From the NCBI GenBank assembly GCA_016785225.1, contig JAFBJZ010000670.1:248001-312000 (forward strand): a stretch of 64,000 bases of DNA, written 5' to 3'. The DNA comes from Psettodes erumei. Lineage: Eukaryota > Chordata > Actinopteri > Pleuronectiformes > Psettodidae. Made by a program: the position numbers and the translations under genes. The stretch's first letter is position 1. The number at the start of each line of letters is the position of its first letter. Below the pieces are notes generated by a model that ran no database searches, was not told the DNA's origin, and worked only from the letters and a program-made list of their open reading frames with translations. Shown piece after piece: positions 1-13,694 of this stretch.

Positions 1-75
1 CTTCAGTTCGGCCTGGCACTTCTCCAGACTCTCCCCTTTGCTCTTGTGCTCCATCTGGTACTTCTTAAGGGCAGC
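1..75 (-). CDS. baiap2: baiap2 coding exon 6, partial (residues 116-140)
   Basis: Twenty-five codons, AALKKYQMEHKSKGESLEKC then QAELK, up to the window edge. The acceptor is TAG at 77-76. The exon probably continues into the basic lysine cluster of the I-BAR domain, which lies outside the window. Confidence 0.95.
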
Positions 76-3000
76 CTACGTGGGGCAACAGGCAGAGCAA
101 GACAAACAGAGAATTAGGACCACAAATTTAAAAAGCCTGAGCGAAAGAGGGTGGGATGCACAGTCGACGGGCAAACACAATGCAGTCCTGCCAACTGTTT
201 TATTCATCTTATGTTTTTTAAACCAATTCCTACCTCGCCAACAGACACTGGATTGACTACAGTAATGAAAATCACTTGCAGAGGCCTTCTCCTTCATTTT
301 TGCAAGAGTTATATCACTGCTGTGAGGCACTGCAGATGCAAGGAGGGACCGTTTTCAAAACTCCCTCTTGGCGTTTTGGAGAGAGCTCAGACATCTGAAA
401 GCAAACTTCTTAAATTAAAGAAACAAGCTAATTCGCATGATTCCTTTCAAACTCCACATTTGTCTTTCTCCTGGTTTGATTTTGCAACAGCTTGTGGCTG
501 TGTCTCTCAATCCACTGAAAATGATTACGCATCTCAAGCAGATTTCAAAGTTGATTTTCTGAGTGAAGTGAAACAGAAATCGGTGACTGCCTGCGCAGTA
601 ACAATCAAACGTGTATTTTGTAGAACAAGCCAAATGACTGGTCTAGTCCTTTTACAGCCGGAGTTTAGTCATTTAATTTATTTCATTTGCTTATTTAATT
701 ATTTATTTATTGAGGAAAACAACTTTGTTTCCGGGCTGTGCCGGCTCTGTTGCTATAGTAACTGTGTCTGGTGTGACAAAGCTCATGTGGTTTCTGTGCG
801 AGGGCAAAATTGAAGGAGGAGCGCTCATGCAAGAGGGTTCAACACCCGCATTTGCATAGTGTAAGATGCTGAGGATGTAGTTAGATATTCTCTAGGCATC
901 ATATGGCTGAAAAAGAAGCAGAAAAGAAGACATATTTTGCCACTGGAAAACTATGACATGGGCTGTGTTTCGGATTTCTAAAACAGAAATGGGTGGTGTT
1001 AGTTTTGTGGGTCTCAGCTGGACTGCAAACCTCTCAAAACCTCATAACTAAAAAAAAACAAAACAAACAAAAAACAGCTGGAATTTTCCACTTCAGCTTC
1101 ATCTACTATGTCAGGAGCTTCTCTGATATATTGATTTGAATGTTTCCACACAAAACAGACAAAAACACATCTTTGCACAGGTATTGTTGTTGCACCAATG
1201 AATGACTCATCCTTCCACACACCCCCCCCCCCCACCTGCACACACATACACACACTGCGTTAAAGCAGTTGAACCCAAATGAGTTGCTCTGCAGCTCACA
1301 TTTACAACTTGTCTCCCAAAAGGGCCCCCCACCCCACCCCCACGGTGGAAAAATCCCCAGCACTTACATCACAGTAATGATTGGAGACGACACAGCTGGC
1401 TATTGTGAAAACATTTTCTTTTAGTTTGCAGGGTCATACTGGGTAAACAAGATAATATCCCACCCAAGCATCCCGCCTTATTGAGCTGGAATGTTCCCTC
1501 CAAATTAAAGAAGCAAAAGCCTATTTCGACTTTTGTTGCCAGCGCCCATACCCTAAACTTACAATCACCGGCTACTACTGCACACAGATAATTGGTGTGT
1601 TTAAATCTGATTAGATTCAGAGTGGACAATAGGTGAACTCTGGTACACTTGGAGAGTCTGACCTTTGTCCCAAAGGGGGACAAAAATGCTCCTCTTCATT
1701 GGCAATCCACTGTTCACTGTTCTGGTTCCTGCCCAAATTTTGACCTCTGTGTAATAACGACAGTCTTAAAAACTCCGGGTGAGCCGTTACATGAGATAAG
1801 GGTGGAGGGAAACAGAGACAGAGGGAGAGCTGAGAACAGCACACACACTTCAGTCTGGAAGAAAAAAAAAACCCAAAACAGCAAGCTTTCCTTTGAGTCT
1901 TTTGAACTGACTCAAAATTTCAGATGATTAATTCAGAGTTTTGCAAAAATGAGTTTTGCAAAAAGTAATGGATGGCTTAAAACCTCAGGGATAAACCAAG
2001 ATAGAAATGTTTTAAATGGCTGATGCATCTGAACTAATGTATCTGCACCAAGGAGCATTTTCTCATCTTTTCTGTGTCAGTTTAGACGGCAAATACAATT
2101 TGACAGATGTGTATGAAGTCAAAGATTACTTAGAGATGGTTTACATCAGAACACTCGCGCTATTAATTTGAACTCAACGTGACGCATGGCGGCATCTAAT
2201 TTTATCGATACGTCTCCCTGTCAAGTCAGGAGCCCAGAAGCCAAGAGAGACTCACGAACAACCAATGTTTCCGTTTAATTTTCAAAGCAAAATTATAGGA
2301 ACCGAGTATGAGTGACTGAGTGAGTAGTTTAGAGCTGAAGCAGGTTGAAACGTAGTCCTCCAAACAATACAATACAATGGTGGTGATATTATCCCATCCC
2401 CCAAAACAACGCACAGCAGTGCTGCTCTACACTCAGGCTGCAACCCACTCATTCTAAAGATATCACATGTAGACCAGCTCCTTAGCAAGCACACACACAC
2501 GCCTTGATGGGTGAGTAGACATGAAATGTTATTTCAAAGAACCCCCCCAACACACACACACACACACACACATATTCTCTGTCTCAGAGAGAGACTTTGC
2601 TCCAGATGTTAACATACACAATGTCACCTCCATCTCTGTAATCAACTTCACAGATTTGATGGAATCACTACAATCAGCTAGAACACACAGTCCCCTTACT
2701 GGACTGGGGCGGTCCTCAGGGAGATGATCGGGTACTCACAGTCAGGTAACGAGCGTCGAGCTCCACCTTCTTCTCCAGCTCGGAGAGCAGCTCGTTGTGG
2801 AAGGATTTCAACTGGGGGAGAAAGAACAATGTTATCCGTGCTATCAGTGCAACGAATATTGCAAGAGCAATATATATAGCAAGGGTCAGAGAACTGTCTT
2901 AACTTCTCGAACTCTTAACTGAAGTTAGCTGGTTTTGACACGTTACAGGAACAGATGTACAAAAAAGTTTCGATTTATTCTCCGTTTAAATTAAATGAAT

Positions 3001-6000
3001 TGAAATTGTTTCTTGTTAAAAGTATGGTGTACAGAGGAGAGGGTCTGCGGGTGAACTCGGGGTGCTCAGGCTCCAGGGCACCCGCATGATGGCCACCTAC
3101 ATCCAGGCCTTCGTCTGTGTTAGGGGCCCAGCAATAAAATCAATTCTGACTGCGTGAATCAAGCACATTACCCCAAACGCCATAGTGTTCAATTAACTCA
3201 GCAGTAAGCGATTTGGATTTCTAAGAGTTCAGCACATCTGTTCATTTAATTGTCATGTTTTCCGTGTACACGGCCCACGGGAGCTTGAGAGGAGCGGGGA
3301 CAAATGTGTGTCACAGCTGGACAGATGAACATCACTGGGGTGGGTCCACACCACAAATCTAAAAGGTATTATTGTTGTAACATCTTGTAGCCAAGTCAAA
3401 ATTATTGTTAATGTAATGTATTATAAGACCATTTACATATCCCAAATTTAATAAAGAATGCTGCAGTGCTGAAATAAAAAACGAAAAATTCAGCTGAGCT
3501 TTGAATACCAACCATCTCCTCTAGCTGCACTTGGATCTGTCTGTGGACCTCAGCCATCTGGAACAGCACGTCCCCTGCACAGAGAGAAAGGAGGAGAAAG
3601 ATGGAGAAAACACATCAACAACGATCAGCAGCACAAGCGTTTCCACAGCAGGAAAAAACAGAGGAGAAAGGTGGGAAACTAGAGAGAAAGAGAAGGAACA
3701 AGAAAAGCAAGAGAGAGAGAGAGACCCCAGCGTGCAGTGCTCATGCAGTAAGACACAAGACACACAAACATACAGGACAACTGACTTGTTACCAGGACAA
3801 TGAAGGACATGATGAAAGTTTCTTTCTGGTATAACATAATGGAAAAAAAACAGAAATGTGAAACAACGAGAAATGGCAGGTGAGAAAAATGAAGCAAAAA
3901 AAGAAAGAAAGAAAAGAAGCTGAGGGAAACAAAATGGTTCTTCAAGCGTGTCAAACATATTGCCTTTCTTTCTTTGATTAATCTTAACATCGGGCAACGT
4001 GAGTTCCAGAACAAAGAAAAAAAGAGAGTCCTCAAAGAAAGTTTAAAGTCTCCACATTAAAAAGAAGGCGCAGAAAAGGAAATAACCAAAAGGGAAGAGA
4101 TAAGGAAGGTCATGCAACTAGCGAGAGTGTTTCATTTTCATATACCTACAGGCTGCCTCTTCTGAATATGCAGTGCATTGCCAAGAAAAGGAACACAAAG
4201 AGCTACATTGAGCGAAGGACACATATATAAAGAGACCTGGTGGAAAGACAGCGTGAGATCTACATATACACACACAAAAAAGAGAAAAAACACATTTCCC
4301 AAAGCCCCATAGATTTAGCTCCTTCGAAATTCTTATATACGAGTTATTTAATAAAACATTATACCGGCTAGTACTGGTTTCTTCTGACTGCAATTATTCA
4401 AGAAGCACACTTCCAAATGGCCGCATTTTGATTTTAGTGAATACGTTTAAGTGAGCAGAGATGAGAAGTTCAAGTGAGCAGTGTTATCAATGAATTTTGA
4501 TGTCGGCTGTGAATATTAGGGCTTTTTTCAGCATCTGAATAGCAATTTAACAGCATCAATGAAATCTGGCAAATGACAAGCATGATTAAAAGAAAGCAGA
4601 CCACCCTCAAAGACAAATTAAATTCATTGTAAAACGCCTTGACAAATACGTTGTGGATACTTGTGGCTGAGTACGAGCTGCACAGTGAAGTGCAACACTT
4701 TTGGACGCGCGTCAGATCTTTTCCTGTCATTTCAAACTCACACACCCCCTGCAGCCATGTCCTCTTTTGAAAGCTGACCCGTTAATAGCACAACTCAACC
4801 GATCTCAAAATGCTTCTGTAAGTGAAATTAGAACTTCTGCCGAAGCAGTTTCTGAAACAAACTTTCAGACTTCACCCAGAAGGCCTTTGGACTCAGCTCA
4901 ACAGACAGCGCTGTACGCCGCCGCAGAGCAGGTTGTAGCTTTAGACTATATAAGGGAGGGAACCCATACTATTGCACCAGCTTTCAACACTATGCAGAAA
5001 TGAAAGAGCTGGCGAAAAAGTATAATCGATAAAGTGCTTTGTAAGTGAATGAAGTTGGTAGCACTTTACTTTAACCCCCGCCACCCATTTAGCAATCACA
5101 CCAAAACACAATTATAACTCATAATAACTGCATTGTAGTGCTTTTAAACCATTTGTTACACCATTTAAATATTGTTTATGAACAGGTGTGTTAATATAAA
5201 GCATTGCTATGAGGTCAAGCAGTGAAAGATTAAGTACACAAACACCAATATGAATCATAAATAATGGCTTACGTTAATTAGTAATATGCTGTTTCAGCCA
5301 TCTTGTTGACCCGTTGCGTGTACATTATGACATGATATGTTCAGTGCTATCACTGCTCATACAATTCCCCTATACCAGCTCGGCCTTTTGCCCATGGTGC
5401 AACCTGCCCACTGATCTTGCGCCTCACAGGAGCCGAGACGCAGGCCAAGGCATCCTGTCAGTTCCCAGCAGGCCTGCTAAGCAGCTTACAGATACTCATC
5501 CCTGATCACAGCCCTTCAAGGCTTAGAAATCCTGGCATTCTGTTGGCGGCTTCAACTGGCTGGATCAATTAACAAATGAGCAGCCATCACTGTACGGCAG
5601 ACGTGCACACACACACACACACACACAGCACGAACACACGTCAAGAAAACTGGCAGTAGGACACGGTGTTTGGAAGAAACCGGAAAGTTGAAGAATGAAT
5701 GAATCTGCGACAGATCTCATCTTGTCATCTGCAGTTTCATTACTGCACAATGTATGATGCCAAAGCATGGAAGAAGGGGAAAAAAAAAAATCACACATTG
5801 GAGATGCAAATAGTTACCATGGCAACTTCGATATGATATCACACAACAACAGTAACAGAAAATTGGACTGCAACCATCACAGGCGGTTAACAGCAGATAA
5901 TTCAATCAAGAATCAATAAAAAGGCATAATGTGGAAAATCTTGAATGCGTTTGTGCAGTATTAGTGTTTCATGCAGGAAATATTTGGCAGGCATGACACA

Positions 6001-7098
6001 ACCTGTGTGACTTGATGTAACAGGTACCAGCCTGACGAGGATATCCGCATACCAGCTTGGAGTGACACGACAGACAGGTCGATAGCCACAGCAACAACTG
6101 CACGCAAACCAGTAAATAAACCCTCAGAGTATTGTCACTGTTGTATCAATATTTCCCAGCTCACTTCAACTACGCCTGTGTCCCTGGCTGAGAGAAAAAC
6201 AATAGTTCCTTTGTTGGAAGGTGAGCTCAGGTTGATCTGCACCTGCAGCACAGTGACAAGCAGCCACACGCCCATTAGCTTTAACCAGTGAGTCAGAGGA
6301 GGAAGCATTTGGACACAGGACTTTGGTGCATATGAACAGGCTGTCCCCTGAAGTATGACATCAGCTTGTGTAGATGTATTGACTGCTTGTGTAACAGCGG
6401 CAATGATACACCCACACAGGTAGGGAAAAAAGGGAAAAAAAATGAATAACAGAATGTGGGCTATGGAGGAGAAAAAAGTTTGCAATGTTGAACAGAGAGA
6501 ACAAGAGAGACAGAGACGGAGAGAGGGAGGGAGGGAGGGAAAGAATGGAGGTGGATGGAGAGACACTGAATCACTGGTGAAGGTCAAGCCGGATTCACTA
6601 CGGGTTGTCATGGAAGCAGGATAATGCTAGGGTCGTTGCCATGGGAGAAGTTGCAAGATGAGGGCCGGCAGCTGCAAAGTGCTATGTTACAAAATGCTGC
6701 TCAAAAGATCTCCACCCTTTCTTTCAGCGACCATTACATCAGCATCTACACTTTCCTGGGGAGGTAAGTGGAGTGAGTCCCACCTGGGGAGTCTGTGCAT
6801 ACTGTTGTAGTACATTTTTTTGTGTGTGTGTGTGTGCGTGTGAGACAAAAAAGAACAGTCATTTTAATGCCTGCCTACCTGGTGCGCTAAATCACAAGGG
6901 AAACAAACAAGTGGGCAAGTATGACGGGGCAGCGGGATAATGTGCGAGACGCAGATAATAGCCGAGAGTCTGGGTGGCCGCTGTGTGCGCGTGTGCGAGT
7001 ACACTCCCTGTGAAACCACAACAAACTAAACACAGTTAATCTGGAAGTGAGGGCTGTTTATGCTTGTAGTTTATCCATCTCTTGCTGCTGCAAACACG

Positions 7099-7129
<31 letters not shown>

Positions 7130-9352
7130 CTCATATTGTAGTTTTTTTAAAAACTTTGTTCACATAGCATCTCACAGGAGGAAAACACAGTAAATATACA
7201 GTAAATGTAAGGGTGCAAGTGACAATTTTGACATTCACTCTCATTACCGAATGAAAGGAGCTTTTGGGGTACTTATACTTGTCACTCTTATTTGAGTAGT
7301 TTGTATTTACCTAATAAGCAACCACCTGAATGTATATTTGTAGTTATCAGTTGTAAGCACATGCTGCAAACTGTCTGACTGGAACTTACTGGTTGTTTTC
7401 GAAGCATAGAATATAGTGTATACACTGAAATACCTGCACATATACACCTGGTAGCATCAACACATTTTTTAATGGGTTTATCAAAATCTTTATTTTCACC
7501 ATGTAGCACTTCTTACTCCTCCATTTCCCTCATTACAGTATATTTTAACAGACTTACTTTGCACTTTTATCTTATTTTCCAGTACTCATTCCACCCCCGA
7601 GCTTAGGACACGTTACTAAAATTGGACACTCAGCCATCACAGCTGTTCAACCTAGTAGCCTAATATAAGTTTGTCCAGCAATGGTGTCATGCATTTAGGC
7701 CATAATGAAGGCTTCAGCAGGAGAAATGTATAGCTGGCCAAAGAGAAGTGGGCCAAAGAGCAGTTTTTAAGTAATCTTGACATTTATTCTGAGTAGACCT
7801 CGGTGTAGTATGTAGCCAATCCAAACCATCCGCTATCCGTGAACAAAAATCCTGGCCTGGTTTCTAAGCGTGCTGCTCCAGTGGCCTCAATGACATGATA
7901 CATTTTATGAGAGCAACAAGCTGAAACACAACAGTGCAGTTGTTAGTCCATATCCCCGGATAAAAACGGTATTTCTGTACTTTTGTTCTTCTGTGCTATA
8001 AAAGTGTGACATTTTTTCAAACCCACAAAGATAAATAAGAGCTATTTAAATAACTTTTTATTTTGAGTTCAACAACAACATATTGTATGTCATAATGTTA
8101 ACCCTCAAAACCTCAAGGGAGTTGTAGATTTTGAAAGCGAACACAATGATCACTATGCATGTTTACATCAAGTACTACTGCCCAGTAGCACCCCTCAAGT
8201 TCAGAAAAAGAACAGACAACCCAGGCATTACATTCTAGTTTCTGAGACTTTATGATGACTAAAAGAAGAAGGGGGACAGCAGTTTACTGTTACCAGACAT
8301 TTCAAAATGTTTCTGCTCTCTTATTGTGCATAAGGCAACAGTTCTCTTTTGCATCGCTGGTACGTCTTAACCTGCTGCGTGTAAGAATCTACAGATTTGA
8401 TGACTGGTGCAGAACACATCTCAGTGGGCTGGTTCATTTATCATACTGCCCTTGTCATGAGATGTAGTTAGGCTTTGCAGGGTTAGGGATTACCACGCCA
8501 TAAGAAAACAAAAGCTAAAATAACACCTAAAGCTAGACCTTTCACATGAAATATAGGCTTGCCTAACACGGTTCACATCATTTCCCCTGATTGAAACAAG
8601 ATGCTGTTTCACAGTAGGAGGTTAATAACCTAAAAGGAAACCTTCCCAAGGCTGCAACAGCAATTGCGGGCCATGACTTAAAGTCTCAGAAAAACAACAA
8701 CAAAAAAAAAAACAACAGCTTTTCTCCTGAGAGAAACTTTTGATTACTGCAGCACAAAGCGTCCCTTTGTTAACGTATCTGCTTTTTTCTTGGTGCCGAC
8801 AGCATAAGTGATGAATTACAAGCACAATTGATTGATTTTTTCAAACTTGGGAGAAACATGGGGGGTGGGGTGGGAGGATTGCGAGCAACACTTACTCTGA
8901 CTGTGACATACAGATCATGGTGTGTATGTGTGTGCGTGTGTTCACGCGCCGGGGGGGTTGGGTGTGTGGAATCATTTTCAAAGGTCTAAAGGTGTTTTTG
9001 TTTTTCGCTCTTTGCAACAAAGTCTTAATTCAAAGTGCCGAAAGGTTGATTGGAAAATGAAAGAAATTTTGTTCTAAGGCAAATTCGGCAGACGGGCAGG
9101 CCGAAAGTGGAGTGATAGAGAAATACCCTGGAGAATAGAGCAATAAGTGACGCATATCAGTGAGACGGGAGAGAGACAGTCATGAACTCATTCAACGTTT
9201 TTAAGCTTTGATGAGAGGTCTGTTTAACAGAGCTCTTTGCTGCTTTTTCTTACTGCCTCCACTCAAGTGCAGAGTCATGCAGCTACCTGTTGAGGTATGG
9301 AGATTCAAGGAGGGGCTGAGTGAAAAACCAAACTGGGCATTTTGACTGTGTC

Positions 9353-9390
<38 letters not shown>

Positions 9391-9432
9391 GATCCGTCAA
9401 GTTAGCCCAAAGAAACCAGAGTCAGTACAGGT

Positions 9433-9479
<47 letters not shown>

Positions 9480-10586
9480 GTACACAAGTCTGATTATGCA
9501 CTAGTGAGGGGAAAGTGGCAGACTGGCTGATGTTTAACACAGCCTTCTCAGCCTATATGGTATTCTACCATCCAGCAGAGCCATTACTCAGCAAAGCAGC
9601 TCACTGATCAAATATAATATGAGGACTAAAACAAATATGTTTTTGCCTACTCAATCTAAAGTCATTATACGTCTTAAAACAGTTTGTAGATGCAACTGAA
9701 TACGGGCTTCAGTTGCATCTACAAACTGTCAACGACTTAAGCTTATGGCTTTGTCCCAATAACACAACCCCAGTCCCAACTGTAACATTCAGAGAAAATT
9801 ACTATTGTGTGCCCCGTGCATGGCTGCACACACACACACAAACATATCCCTATGAAAGCAATGCAACATATGCAAAACATATCAAATATAATTAGTGATT
9901 TAAGAAAAAAAAAAAAAACATGACACTTATACTATGGAATGTTATCCTATGGCAAAAAGAATAACATTCGATAGTCAAATACATCAGGGGCTCTTAAATC
10001 AGTAATGCAAGACAACACATAAAGCCCACATATCTATAAACACACACCTTTGCATACATCTAAAAAACAAAATCAACCAAACCATGGATAAACATGGCTT
10101 GAACACACTTAACCATTAGCGCCGACTGTGGCTCTTTGTGTTGTTGCACAACAACCTAACCAGTGCAGAGTGCAAATACATCAGTTATTCTGACAAGTAT
10201 GCACTGGAGAGTCTAAGTGTGTGTGTGTATGTGTGTGTTTCTGAAGTAAGCACAGAGAGAGGGAGGGGGAGGAGAGAGAGAGAGCGAGACTTGTCCGTGA
10301 AGTCCTGTTCACATCCGTCCCAGCTGCATCTAAGCTCACCTCTCCGTACATGCCACTGCCAGAACAAATGAAGGGCAATGTGAATGTGTGTAGATGGTGG
10401 AGTGAGGGGGCCACTGGCTTCCCATCATGCAGTGCGTGCCTCAGAAATAGAGCAGGAGAAGGCAGGGACCCCTGGGATGGTGGCACAGAGCTAAGAAAAG
10501 AGCTCCTCTGCTCTCATTTAAACAGGGACAGGTGCTGGAGGAGGAGAGAGGTAGGCCACGCTGAAGACAGGGAGAGAGGGAGGGGG

Positions 10587-10621
<35 letters not shown>

Positions 10622-12137
10622 AGCATGTATACAGTATGTGCAGAACATATCAGAGTTAACACTTCATCCGCCACTGCTAACCTCTGCTCTTAACAACAGC
10701 CATCCCATTTAGCTTTTTACACAGCATCCATTTATCAACACAGTTAAACACGAATGTCCTCGATTCTTTAACTTCATCATGCTGCCTCATTTTCCATGTG
10801 TGACTCTCATACTGGGAGAGCATCGAGTTGCTTTTTTGTTTTTTTTTTCGATGGGCCCCATCCCCAGCAGCAACCTAAGCAATCCATTACTTGAGTACAC
10901 TTTAATATGGCCTCTCTTTTTTCTAATGCATGTAATTTCCCAGAAGACGTGTCTTTGTGCTGAATCATACACACGTGTTATTAAAATGCAGCAATTAGCA
11001 AGGTTACAGGAGTCAATGGGGGGGGGGTATTTGATTTCCTTCGGGTGGGGAGGCCGAACTGTAAACACTTCACAATGCTGTTCCTCTCTTTTTTTTTTAA
11101 AGACTACTCAGGCAAATGGTCGAGAGGTATTCTATTTTATTGTTGGCGAGAGGATGGGATGAAGGGAAGCTGTCTGGGATTTAATATACAGTACAGCGCA
11201 GTTTAAAAGAGTATGGCTTGGTACTTTCACTCTTGAAACACGAGCCATGTAGGACAGAGTTGTGGAACACACCCAGCCGAGCGCGCAGCACCTCCCAACT
11301 CTTCTTCACTTCGGGACACTTAAAGAACAGGCTGACCATACCAGCGAGTCGTGAAACGGGCCCGCAGCCAGAAACCTATCTACCTTCAGCATGAGGGGTA
11401 TAACAGCTATGGTATTCTGTTGCACCACTGCATTATTTTGAAGTAGGACAAAGACAACACACACAAAATTGGGTCTTATAAACTAAGTTTGGGTCTGATG
11501 GTCTTGTTCTTTCATCCAGATTATATCAAAAAGAACTTTATGGCCTTGTGCTCCAACTGCGATGTTGTACGGCTGTAAATATTATACAATGACAATAAAA
11601 AAGCACTGAGTTGAACTGAACTGTGTGTTCGAACTTGATGCTTTTAAAAAAGTTAAGTCTACAAAGTTGCTCAGATTTGAACTTGGTAACTGCATTTTTT
11701 TGTTACATCCCCATACAGCCGAACTCTAAAAACACTTTTTTCTGTTGTTGTTGGCCCGGTAGGCCGATTGGTTCACAATTCTGTCAGTCACAACAGAGAT
11801 AAAAGGAGCTCCTGGAATGATGACGAATCGAAAACGCAAAGAATTGGAGGAGGAAATAAAACCTGTGAATTGCCTCCTTGGCTACAGGCTCAGTGGTGAA
11901 TGACAAGCCTCTAGGTTCAGCGGTGTAAACACAAAGAAGCCGAGCCGGTTGGTAAGGATTGTCATATATAATGTCTTCGGCCCCATGAAGTCTATGTTTC
12001 CTCTATTTTCCTAGAAGCGTTGGAAGACCCACAAATGTCACTGAGAAGTGCTCACCATTTCTATATGAGGAAGGATAAAAGAAGGGGAGGATGGAAGAAG
12101 AAACCAATGGAAGAGAGGGAAAAGAGAGGGGGAGAGC

Positions 12138-12176
<39 letters not shown>

Positions 12177-13656
12177 GCGAAGTGACAGGCGATGATTAGC
12201 CCAACCAGAGGAGGATATGTGGGTGGGTATGTGTGGGAGTAGCGGGGCTGGCGTGAGACAGAGAGAGAGAGAGAGAGAGAGAGACCCTGTCTCTTTAGGC
12301 GGAGATATTCAGAAGTGGATTAAAAGAGCACTCATACTGAATAAACATAAAGAAGCGACGAGAGATTTATGCACAGAAAACGCACACAGCCACGTAAGTA
12401 TAACAGGCATGAACGCATGCGCGTGCATACAGTATGCACAACACAAGGGCGGATTCCTGTGGGAACATACACATTGCATTCTAAAAGAATGAATCGAGAT
12501 CCAAGCCAGGGCGTAGTGCATGTTGATGTGTTGATTTTGAAAACAGCGACAGAGGGTCTTTTTTTTTTTTTTTTTTACGAGGCGATTTCATTCCCTGTTG
12601 TAAGCATGATGTTTGTAAGATTGTGTGTGTGTGTGAGAAAGACAAGAGCGAAAAAAGGAGGGTGGAGGAAGAAAGAGATGGAGAGCAGCTGCCGACTGTA
12701 GGTGTGTAGGTGGGACCATTTGCCGCCCGTCTCTTACTGAGTCTCTATGAAATTAACGGGCTTTAGAGAGGCGCAACGAACGCTCAGGCTCACACGTACG
12801 CACTCACGTGTGAGAATGCGTACATACCGATTCACCCAATATATATAAACAACTTGGTGTTTGTCTTGTTAGGGTAATCTGCCAATCAACTAAATATCAC
12901 ATGATGCCGAGTGACCGAGCGAGTAAGTGGTCTGATTGATTACTGGCGTGGAAAATCATTGATGTAGTGGCTATGAGGTCACCCGGGCATAGAGGAGCCT
13001 GGCTGGAGTCAAATGAAAACAAACATGCAATTTAAATGCTTCACACGGCAATATCCCATGGGAAAAAATAAGGTCAGAACAAGATTAACAACCAAAAGGG
13101 ATGTTTAAAAGCTCCTGAGATGAGATCAAAACAGCATCTCACATTCATATCATGTGTTGTCCAACTTGGCACACGGGCTGTGGTTTGTTCAGCCTACCTG
13201 CCAGTACTATTTTCCTCCAAACTGTGGACATTTCTGTGCCCTCCCACCATCAAACAGGAAGCTCTGAGCTCACCCCTATGCATGGTCAGTCAGGAGGTCA
13301 AGAACCTGCCATCGACCTCAGGGTTTGGATAAAACAGGTGGCTGGAAAAGAAAATAGCACTGGTCCTTCCCCTGGGAACCGCAGCGGGAGTTTTGGGTGT
13401 AGCCGGCATAGCTTTGTCACAACCTTTTTTTTTCAGCTTACAAATTGAGCAAAGTGACTCGGTCTTCTTTGCTGCAGCTTGATGAACACTGGCAAAAAGA
13501 GACAGACGTAAAGATTGGACGAGAGGAGCTGTTTGACCACGAGAGTGAGTCATTTCAAATATCCAGTCTCTTGCAGATCTTCCTCCAGGCAGGGCTTTTG
13601 AAAATGGAATCAGTTTTCAGTACCCTCATATAGGCTTATGACAAGAGAGGTGAGCA

Positions 13657-13694
<38 letters not shown>

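Noticed and set aside
1..75. BAIAP2L1 (IRTKS) as the identity of gene 1
   Set aside because: The segments TIMEQFNPCLRNFVAMGKNY and GYFDALVRMGELASESQGSK follow BAIAP2. The paralogue has clearly different residues in these helices.
151..813. 220-codon open frame on the + strand, the longest in the window
   Set aside because: It lies wholly inside baiap2 intron 5, shows no domain, repeat or family resemblance, and overlaps A/T-rich DNA. It is best explained by chance.
12796..12823. Imperfect palindrome around CACGTG in baiap2 intron 3
   Set aside because: The arms are 12 bp with a one-base bulge in alternating purine-pyrimidine DNA. Too weak to call a structure or binding site.
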